Positions 1 through 5,484 of a DNA stretch of 7,189 nt are shown here, piece after piece (the first letter of the stretch is position 1; each line of letters opens with the position of its first letter). The stretch is from positions 1 through 7,189 of the forward strand of contig DAIDTN010000095.1 of assembly GCA_027457185.1 (NCBI GenBank). Direction: 5' to 3'. The notes beneath the pieces are model-generated. The model saw nothing but the letters and a program-made list of their open reading frames with translations. It was not told the origin of the DNA and made no database searches. Origin of the DNA: Burkholderiales bacterium. GTDB taxonomy: Bacteria; Pseudomonadota; Gammaproteobacteria; Burkholderiales; SG8-39. The position numbers and the translations under genes were made by a program.

Positions 1-593
1 ATGCGTGCGGGCGGCAGCGCGAGGCAGGTGGCCGCCTCGATGTATTCCTTCCCGCGCTCGATCAGCGCCGTGCCGCGCACCGTGCGCGCGTAGTAGGCCC
101 ATTGCACCGCGATCAGCGCGAAGATCGTTTTGCCGACCCCCTGGCCCAACAGGGCGAGCAGGATGAGGGCGATCAGGATCGAAGGAAAAGACAGCTGGAT
201 GTCGACTAGGCGCATGATCACGCTATCGGTGCGCCCGCGGAAATAGGCGGCGCAAAGGCCCATGGCGAGGCCGATGGTCAGCGCGCACAGCGTGCTCGTC
301 ATGCCGACGCCGAGGCTGATGCGCAGGCCGTAAAAAATGCCGGACAGGATGTCGCGTCCCTGGCCGTCGCTGCCGAGCCAGAAAGTCAGGCCGCCGCCGG
401 ACTTGGAGCCGGGCGGCAGGCGGCTGTCGAGCACGTCCAGCTGTGCCAGGTCGTAGGGATTTTGCGGTGAGATCAGCGGCGCAAATACGGCGACGAGCAG
501 AATCAGCGCCAACAGCGCCAGCCCGGCGAGGGCGAGCTTGCTCTCGGCGAAGTCGGCGACGATGCGTGCGAAAGGCGTCTGCTCGCGTTGCAT
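1..593 (-). CDS. DppC-type ABC transporter inner-membrane permease (3' end off the window)
   Basis: This is one of the two membrane subunits of a peptide/nickel-type ABC importer, forming half of the translocation channel in the inner membrane. I read 197 residues before the left edge cuts the gene, so roughly the last third of a typical DppC protein (about 290 residues) is missing. A short cytoplasmic N-terminus is followed by a hydrophobic helix at about residues 21-41. The family motif GSDGQGRDILSG lies at about 74-85, followed by further hydrophobic helices. The start of the EAA loop, which docks the ATPase, is visible as EYIEAATCLALP at 183-194. The ATG at 593-591 gives the usual DppC-like N-terminus and lies three bases after the stop of the DppB-type gene, implying translational coupling. 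Transport class is secure; the substrate (peptide, nickel or other) cannot be told from the sequence. Confidence 0.93.
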   Translation of the reverse strand, partial: MQREQTPFARIVADFAESKLALAGLALLALILLVAVFAPLISPQNPYDLAQLDVLDSRLPPGSKSGGGLTFWLGSDGQGRDILSGIFYGLRISLGVGMTSTLCALTIGLAMGLCAAYFRGRTDSVIMRLVDIQLSFPSILIALILLALLGQGVGKTIFALIAVQWAYYARTVRGTALIERGKEYIEAATCLALPPAR

Positions 594-596
594 GTT

Positions 597-1574
597 CTAT
601 GCCGTTGCCGCGACTATGCGCACGCGCGGATCGAGCAGCGAGTAGGCGATATCCACGGCGAGGTTGATTAGGACGACCAGCGTCACGACGATCAGCAGGT
701 AGGCGACGATTACCGGCCGGTCGAGCACATTGATCGAGTCTATGATCAGCTTGCCCATGCCCGGCCAGGCGAATATCGACTCGGTGACGATGGCAAACGC
801 GATCACCGAGCCGAACTCCAGGCCGATCACCGTGATGATCGGGATCAGGATGTTCTTGAGTACGTGCACGCCGATCACGCGCGCGTTGGAGAGGCCCTTG
901 GCGCGGGCGAACTTGACGTAATCCTGCAGCAGCGCCTCGCGCGTGCCGGCGCGCGTCAGGCGGATGATAAGTGAGAGTTGGAACAGCGCCAGATTGGTGG
1001 CCGGCAGGATCAGGTGCCGAATGCCCTCCCAGGAGAGAAAACTTACCGGAACGCCGAGGAGATCGGTGGTCGGGCCGCGGCCGCCGGAGGGCAGCCAGCC
1101 GAGCTCGACCGCGAACAGCATGATCAGCATCAACCCGACCCAGAACGTGGGCAGGGAAAAACCGAGAATGGAACCGGTCATGATCAGCTTGCCCGGCCAG
1201 GAGTCGGGCGCGAGGCCCGCCCACAGGCCGAGCGGAATGCCTAGCAGCACCGCCATGCTGGTGGCGGCCAGTGCCAACTCCAGCGTGGCCGGCATGCGCT
1301 CCAGGATCAGCTGCAGCGCGGGGATGTCATAGACGAAGGACTTGCCCAAGTCGCCCGAGAGCGCCTGCTTGAGGAAAATCAGGTACTGCTGCCACAACGG
1401 CTGGTTCAGCCCGAGCGCGGCGATCGCGCGCGCGATGTCGGCCTGGTCGGCTTGAGGATTGATCAGGATGTCCACCGGATTGCCGATCGCATAGACACCG
1501 ACGAACACCAGCAGCGACATGATAATGAGCACCAGCGCGCTTTGCAGCAGACGGCGGAGGATGAATGCGTGCAT
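597..1574 (-). CDS. DppB-type ABC transporter inner-membrane permease
   Basis: This is the second membrane subunit of the importer, pairing with the DppC-type protein. It has 325 residues, the usual DppB length, and appears complete. The N-terminal helix lies at about 9-30, after the typical start MHAFILRRLLQ. A DppB-like periplasmic stretch follows (LGLNQPLWQQY at 54-64 and GDLGKSF at 74-80). The segment FWVGLMLIMLFAVELGWLPSGG at 144-165 is characteristic of the family. A degenerate EAA loop containing FARAKGLSNARV at 222-233 is the ATPase contact site, and FAWPGMGKL at 268-276 is another family hallmark. The start is 16 bases after the stop of the solute-binding protein gene, so the order is binding protein, permease, permease. 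No strong Shine-Dalgarno is visible in that gap; translation may be coupled. Membrane role is firm; the substrate is unknown. Confidence 0.95.
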   Translation of the reverse strand: MHAFILRRLLQSALVLIIMSLLVFVGVYAIGNPVDILINPQADQADIARAIAALGLNQPLWQQYLIFLKQALSGDLGKSFVYDIPALQLILERMPATLELALAATSMAVLLGIPLGLWAGLAPDSWPGKLIMTGSILGFSLPTFWVGLMLIMLFAVELGWLPSGGRGPTTDLLGVPVSFLSWEGIRHLILPATNLALFQLSLIIRLTRAGTREALLQDYVKFARAKGLSNARVIGVHVLKNILIPIITVIGLEFGSVIAFAIVTESIFAWPGMGKLIIDSINVLDRPVIVAYLLIVVTLVVLINLAVDIAYSLLDPRVRIVAATA

Positions 1575-1590
1575 AGTCAGCTCGGCGCGA

Positions 1591-3183
1591 TCAACGCGGC
1601 CGGAAATCGCGGGCGAACGTGTATTCGTCGGTGCGCGGGGTGTAGGCGATCCCCTTTTTCATCGCCCAGGACGCGAGCTGGTGGTATAGCAGTATCACCG
1701 GCGTGTCCTTGAGCGCGAGGGTCGCGGCTGCGCGCGCCAGCGCTTCGCGCTTGTTGTCGTCCAGAGTGGCGAAGTCCTGCTTGAGCAGCGCATCCACTTT
1801 CGGATTCGAGTAATGGCCCCAGTTCCAGGCACCATAGCCGTTGTCGGCATTGGGCGTGGCGAGGAGGGCACGCAGCGCCAGGTCGCCCGAGAACGAGCCC
1901 CAGCCGAGCAGGGCGAAGGAGAATTTTCCCGCGCGCGCCTTGGCGAAATACACGCTCGAGGGCATGGTTTCCACTTTGGTCTGGATGCCCACCCGCGCCA
2001 GCATCTGCGCCAGCGCCTGCGCCAGCTGTTCGCCGTTGATGTAGCGGTCGTTGGGCGCGTCCAGGGTGAGCGCGAATCCGTTCGGATAACCGGCCTCGGC
2101 GAGCAACTGTTTCGCCGCCTGCGGGTCGTAGATTTCCGGCTTGAGTGCCGCGACATAGCCGAACACCGGCGGGGACACCAGATTGCCCGCGGCGATGGCG
2201 TAGCCCTCCATCACGCGTTCGACGATGGCCTTGCGGTTGATTGCTTTGGAAATCGCCAGCCTTACGCGCGCGTCCTTGAACGGATTTTGCGCCAGCGGCT
2301 TTCCCGACTTGTCACTCACGTGAGGCGGGTGGTCGCGGTACTGGTCCATGCTCAGGAACATGGTGCGCCATGAAACCTTCTGCTCCAGGCGGAACTTCGG
2401 GTTTGCCTTGAGCCGGGTCAGATCGGCGGTGGGAATGTTCTCGATCGCATCGACGTCGCCCGCGAGCAGCGCGCTGATGCGCGCCGTATCCTCAGGCAGG
2501 ATGCGCAGCGTCACCTTGTTCCAGGGTGCGGTTTTTCCATCATTTTGCCAGCCCCAGTAGCTGTCGTTGCGCGCGAGCTCGATGCGGTCGCCGCGGGCAA
2601 AGCGCACGAGTTTGTACGGACCGGTGCCGATGGCCGCTTTGCCGCTGTCGAAATCCTCGGTGCTTGCGCCGGCGGCTGCCTTCTTCGACACGATGAAGAT
2701 CGAATCGAGGTCGTAGGGCAGCATCGCGTAGGGCGCGGCGGTCTTAAGCTGTATCGTCCACGGGTCGATGATTTTCTTGGCGACGATGGCCTTGACGAAG
2801 CCGGTGAACGGACCCGGGCTCGCGGCCAGTGTTGCCGGGCGATCCAGCGAGAAAACCACGTCCGCGGCGGTAAAGTCCGAGCCGTCGTGGAACTTGACGC
2901 CGCGGCGCAGCTTGAATTCCCAGGTGGTCGGATGGACCGGGCGCCAGGATACGGCCAGACCCGGAATGAGGCGCGCGTTCGCATCGACGTGCACCAAGGC
3001 ATCGAATATCTGCCAGGCGATGTTGTCGTTGGGAGCGACGTTGAGGAACTGCGGGTCGAGCGAGGTCACGTCGGCCGCCAGGCCGATGCGCAACTCCGCG
3101 GCGACCGCGGAAGGCGCGCCGGCCAGCGACAAAGCCGCGCATATCAGACTGGTAACGACAAATCTTGCCCATTGAAAAACCAT
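1591..3183 (-). CDS. Periplasmic solute-binding protein, family 5 (DppA/OppA/NikA type)
   Basis: This protein captures the ligand in the periplasm and delivers it to the two permeases encoded just downstream. It has 530 residues, normal for family 5 (SBP_bac_5). Residues 1-29 form a Sec signal peptide: a short N-terminal region with one Arg, a hydrophobic core, and an AVA/A or VAA/E cleavage site at 28-30. No lipobox cysteine is present at the cleavage site, so it should be soluble rather than a lipoprotein. The mature part opens with a family-like strand ending in SLDPQFLN (41-48). The family signature follows at about 76-112, including TWEFKLRRGVKFHDGSDFTA and DVVFSLDRP. The ATG start is supported by a GAGAGGA Shine-Dalgarno eight bases upstream. 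It is the first gene of the operon. Family 5 members bind peptides, nickel chelates, sugars or opines; the sequence alone does not decide which. Confidence 0.95.
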   Translation of the reverse strand: MVFQWARFVVTSLICAALSLAGAPSAVAAELRIGLAADVTSLDPQFLNVAPNDNIAWQIFDALVHVDANARLIPGLAVSWRPVHPTTWEFKLRRGVKFHDGSDFTAADVVFSLDRPATLAASPGPFTGFVKAIVAKKIIDPWTIQLKTAAPYAMLPYDLDSIFIVSKKAAAGASTEDFDSGKAAIGTGPYKLVRFARGDRIELARNDSYWGWQNDGKTAPWNKVTLRILPEDTARISALLAGDVDAIENIPTADLTRLKANPKFRLEQKVSWRTMFLSMDQYRDHPPHVSDKSGKPLAQNPFKDARVRLAISKAINRKAIVERVMEGYAIAAGNLVSPPVFGYVAALKPEIYDPQAAKQLLAEAGYPNGFALTLDAPNDRYINGEQLAQALAQMLARVGIQTKVETMPSSVYFAKARAGKFSFALLGWGSFSGDLALRALLATPNADNGYGAWNWGHYSNPKVDALLKQDFATLDDNKREALARAAATLALKDTPVILLYHQLASWAMKKGIAYTPRTDEYTFARDFRPR

Positions 3184-3356
3184 GTACTGAATCCTCTCGG
3201 TATGGCGGACGGACGAGGTTTTTTCGGCGCGCGCCGCAGAATCGATTTCGAGTATAGCGGAAGGAACGGGGCATGGAGTCGCGCAATGCCTGGTCGCCGC
3301 GCGCGCGTTCGGCGCCGGCGTCGGCTACAATTCGCAGATCAAGCGCCGGGAGGTCA
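3184..3356. promoter_or_regulatory. Divergent intergenic region between the ABC operon and the cofD-like gene
   Basis: Promoters for both directions should lie here. On the minus strand a TATACT hexamer (3256-3251) resembles a sigma70 -10 box and would give a leader of roughly 60 bases to the binding protein, but no convincing -35 box is found at 16-18 bases. On the plus strand a TACAAT hexamer at 3326-3331 resembles a -10 box, also without a clear -35. A 12-base perfect palindrome, CGGCGCGCGCCG, lies at 3225-3236 next to six T residues (3219-3224). The T run is on the wrong side for an intrinsic terminator on either strand, so an operator is possible. If the cofD-like gene starts at the ATG at 3273, only 3184-3272 is truly non-coding. 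These are visual matches, not tested sites. Confidence 0.35.
3192..3198 (-). promoter_or_regulatory. Shine-Dalgarno of the solute-binding protein gene
   Basis: Read on the minus strand this is GAGAGGA, eight bases before the ATG at 3183-3181. It fixes the start of the binding protein, in agreement with the signal peptide that begins there. Confidence 0.75.
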
Positions 3357-4325
3357 ATTGGAACAGTCGTCGCATTGTCGGGTCAGGTAGGCGGCGCCAA
3401 GCTCGCAGACGGGCTGCGGCGCCTGCGGGGCAGGGACCTAGCCGTCGTCGTCAATACCGGCGACGACCACGAGGTGTTCGGCCTGGCGTTCTCGCCCGAC
3501 ATCGATACTATGCTGTACACGCTCGGCGGGATTGCAAGCCCAGCGGCCGGCTGGTAACCCTACGGCGAGACTTACGCGCTGCACGCAATGCTGCAGCGCC
3601 TGGGGTCGGAGCACCGGGTCCGCGTCGGCGACTGCTCGTTTGCGCTGCCGCTGCTGCGCACCGAGGCGTTGCGGCAGGAGTACCCGCTCAGCCAGATCAC
3701 GCTTGGATTCTGCAAGACGCTGGGCATCGAGGCGCGCGTGCTGCCGATGAGCAACGACCCGGTGCGCACCGTGGTGGTCACCGGGGACGGGCACGTGAGC
3801 TACCACGAGTACCTCACCGAACTGGAGTGCGCGCCCGTGGTGAAGAGCTTCATGTATGCCGGCGCGGACGTGGCGCGCATTCCGGACGAAGTGCTGGAAG
3901 CGCTGCGCCAGCCCGACCTCGATGCGATCGTGCTGTGCCCGGCGAACCCCTACCACACGATCCAGCCGATACTGGCGGTGCAAGGCATGCGCGAGCTGCT
4001 GCGCGAATGCGGCGCACCGGTGATCGGCGTGAGCCCGATCGTGGGCGAGCGCGCGCTCAAGGGCGCGGCCGGGAAAATGATGCAGGAGCTGGGCCATGAG
4101 GTGTCGGCGCGCAGGGCCGCGCTTGAGTACTACCGGCTGATCGACGCATTCGTGATCGACAGCGTGGACGAGGCGGCCGCCGAGGGCATACGCGCCTGCG
4201 GCATCGAAGTCGCGGTGGCGCCGACGATCATGCGCTCGGAGGATGACCGGGTCGCGCTGGCCCAGGTGGTGCTCGATCTCGCCCAGGTGGTGCGCGCGCA
4301 GCAGGAGGCGGAACGTCGCGGCTAG
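3273..4325 (+). pseudogene. cofD: CofD/FbiA-like 2-phospho-L-lactate transferase homologue interrupted by an in-frame TAA
   Basis: CofD-family enzymes transfer a phospholactyl-type group onto the deazaflavin Fo to make F420-0 in the cytoplasm. Homology runs in a single frame across almost the whole gene. It includes a degenerate nucleotide-binding start (VALSGQVGGAKLADGL), VVVNTGDD (3444-3467), SPDIDT (3492-3509), LPMSNDPV near 3741, ANPYHTIQPILAVQGMREL, and VSPIVG followed by GAAGKMM. A TAA codon at 3555-3557 splits the frame after GIASPAAGW, leaving a 94-codon N-terminal part and a C-terminal part with its first ATG at 3588 (245 codons). The ATG at 3273 has a good Shine-Dalgarno (GGAAGGA, spacer 7) but adds about 28 Arg/Ser/Ala-rich residues not expected in the family. 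Homology starts near 3357, where the in-frame codon is ATT after GGGAGG; from there the length is 322 codons, normal for the family. It may be a pseudogene, a diverged paralogue, or intact with a sequence error. No other F420 gene is in the window. Confidence 0.8.
3555..3557 (+). other. Premature in-frame TAA within the cofD-like gene
   Basis: Codons before it (ending GIASPAAGW) and after it (PYGETYALHAML) both match the CofD family in the same frame, so this is a substitution-type nonsense codon and not a frameshift. In the family the Trp is normally followed by a four-residue spacer and then an E/D-T pair; the stop occupies the first spacer position. The next in-frame ATG is at 3588, with only a poor GGCGAG about 18 bases upstream, so efficient restart is not obvious. 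Confidence 0.85.
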
Positions 4326-4326
4326 C

Positions 4327-4376
4327 GGCGAGCGCCCCGCGCGGGTGTGTCGCCGGTGCAGCTGACGCGACGCTGC
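4327..4376 (+). other. Two dyad symmetries in the gap between the cofD-like and DUF2520 genes
   Basis: The 89-base gap 4326-4414 contains GGCGA (4327-4331) matched by TCGCC (4350-4354), enclosing the palindrome CCCGCGCGGG (4336-4345). A second pair, GCAGC (4358-4362) and GCTGC (4372-4376), is followed by GTTTGTGGG. Either could form an RNA hairpin and act as a weak terminator or processing site, but neither has a proper U tract. No clear promoter was seen in the rest of the gap. Confidence 0.3.
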
Positions 4377-4414
4377 GTTTGTGGGTGATGGCGCAATCCC
4401 GCGCATAGGGCAAG

Positions 4415-5338
4415 ATGAGCCAAGGACTGTTGCGAGCGATGTATCCAATGCGCCAGCAAAATGAGAGTTCTCCGCGCATCGGTTTCATCGGCGCGGGCCG
4501 TGTAGCCAAAGGCCTGGCTTGGGCCCTGGCGCAAAGCGGGCAGCGCGTCGTTGCCGCCGCCAGCCGCAGCCCGGATTCGGCCGGAGCGCTGGCAGCAAGG
4601 ATTGCGGGGTGCAGGGCGCTTCCACATGCACAGGATGTCGTCGATGGCTGCGACCTGATTTTCATCACTGTTCCGGACGATGCGATTGCCGCGGTCGCCG
4701 CGAGCGTCAACTGGCGCAAGGATGCGGCCGCGATCAACTGCAGCGGGGCAACGGAGGTCGCGGCGCTGGCGAGCGCCGCGCGCGCCGGCGCGCAGACCGG
4801 TGGTTTTCATCCCTTGCAGCTGTTTGCCGATCCGGAAGTGGCGCTTGCCGGACTACCGGGTTGCACCATCGCCATCGAAGCCGAAGCGCCTCTGCTGGCG
4901 CAACTGGAACAGCTGGCCGGGGCGGTGCAATGCCGCACCATCCGCCTGCCGCCGGGCAGCCGCGCGCGCTATCACGCGGCCGCGCATTACGCCGCCGGTT
5001 TCGTCATTACCTTGCTCAACCAGGCGGTCGAACTCTGGCAGAGTTTCGGCGTCGGGCGCGAGGACACGATACGCGCGCTGTTGCCGCTGTTGCGCGGCAC
5101 TGCGGCCTCGATCGAGCGTTCGGGGCTGGCACAGGGCCTGGCGGGCACGTTCTCGCGCGGCGATATCGGCACCCTGGAAAGGCACCTGGCCGACCTTGCC
5201 GGCGCCGGCCCGGACGCCTTGCGCCTGTACTGCGAATTGGCGTTGCGCTCGATTCCGCTGGGGCTGGAACGCGGCGGCTACGACGAGGAACGTGCCGAGG
5301 CGATGCGCGAACTGCTGCGGCGCGCGCTGAAACCATAG
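4415..5338 (+). CDS. Rossmann-like and DUF2520 domain protein, putative NADP-dependent oxidoreductase
   Basis: The protein has 307 residues and the fold of the 6-phosphogluconate/ketopantoate dehydrogenase superfamily, but its reaction is unknown. The N-terminal Rossmann domain starts with GFIGAGRVAKGLA (23-35). The second strand ends in ASRS (49-52), and a Ser-Arg pair there usually favours NADP(H) over NAD(H). TVPDDAI (85-91) and NCSGA (108-112) follow. The C-terminal DUF2520 domain shows GGFHPLQLF (129-137), a helix with HAAAHYAAGF (187-196) and NQA (202-204), and FSRGDIGTLERHL (246-258), all typical of the family. The start is uncertain: ATG 4415 has AGGG five bases upstream, ATG 4439 has AAGGA 12 bases upstream, and ATG 4448 would place the Rossmann motif closest to the N-terminus as in relatives. 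It lies 89 bases after the cofD-like gene and 146 bases before fadD. Family assignment is strong; substrate is not known. Confidence 0.9.
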   Translation: MSQGLLRAMYPMRQQNESSPRIGFIGAGRVAKGLAWALAQSGQRVVAAASRSPDSAGALAARIAGCRALPHAQDVVDGCDLIFITVPDDAIAAVAASVNWRKDAAAINCSGATEVAALASAARAGAQTGGFHPLQLFADPEVALAGLPGCTIAIEAEAPLLAQLEQLAGAVQCRTIRLPPGSRARYHAAAHYAAGFVITLLNQAVELWQSFGVGREDTIRALLPLLRGTAASIERSGLAQGLAGTFSRGDIGTLERHLADLAGAGPDALRLYCELALRSIPLGLERGGYDEERAEAMRELLRRALKP

Positions 5339-5373
5339 TGCTGCGCCAATCTGAAAGCGCGATGGCAGAAGCG

Positions 5374-5393
5374 GCGGCGCGCGGGAGCGCCGC
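5374..5393 (+). other. GC-rich hairpin downstream of the DUF2520 gene
   Basis: GCGGCGC (5374-5380) and GCGCCGC (5387-5393) form a perfect seven-base stem with a six-base loop, 35 bases after the DUF2520 stop codon. There is no following T tract, so it is not a canonical intrinsic terminator, but it could pause transcription or protect a 3' end. It suggests fadD may be transcribed separately. Confidence 0.35.
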
Positions 5394-5421
5394 GGTTGCG
5401 TGCGCGGTGCTTTCTGGCTAA

Positions 5422-5455
5422 CCTTGAATTGGGCGCAACCCAATACCAACCAAGG
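5422..5455. promoter_or_regulatory. Nested inverted repeat upstream of fadD (possible operator or leader hairpin)
   Basis: ATTGGG (5428-5433) and CCCAAT (5439-5444) flank CGCAA as a perfect six-base dyad. Outside it, CCTTG (5422-5426) pairs with CAAGG (5451-5455). The element ends 29 bases before the fadD GTG, where a repressor site or leader structure would be expected. It does not resemble the FadR or PsrA operators I know. A TTGAAT that could be a -35 box lies at 5424-5429, but no good -10 follows at 17 bases. Confidence 0.35.
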
Positions 5456-5471
5456 CGCCAACTTATCCTGG

Positions 5472-5478
5472 AAGGGAG
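5472..5478 (+). promoter_or_regulatory. Shine-Dalgarno deciding the GTG start of fadD
   Basis: AAGGGAG lies six bases before the GTG at 5485-5487. There is no in-frame ATG near the N-terminus expected by homology, so this site fixes the start at GTG. Confidence 0.75.
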
Positions 5479-5484
5479 AAGGCC

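Noticed and set aside
223..1224. 333-codon minus-strand open frame overlapping both permease genes
   Set aside because: Arg/His-rich low-complexity translation in another frame of two clear DppB/DppC genes; a by-product of high GC content.
2545..3390. 281-codon plus-strand open frame antisense to the solute-binding protein
   Set aside because: No recognisable domain, and it lies opposite a well-supported family 5 binding protein with a signal peptide.
3438..4448. 336-codon minus-strand open frame antisense to the cofD-like gene
   Set aside because: Arg/His/Ala-rich translation without motifs. The plus strand carries clear CofD homology, so this is a shadow frame even though it is longer than either cofD fragment.
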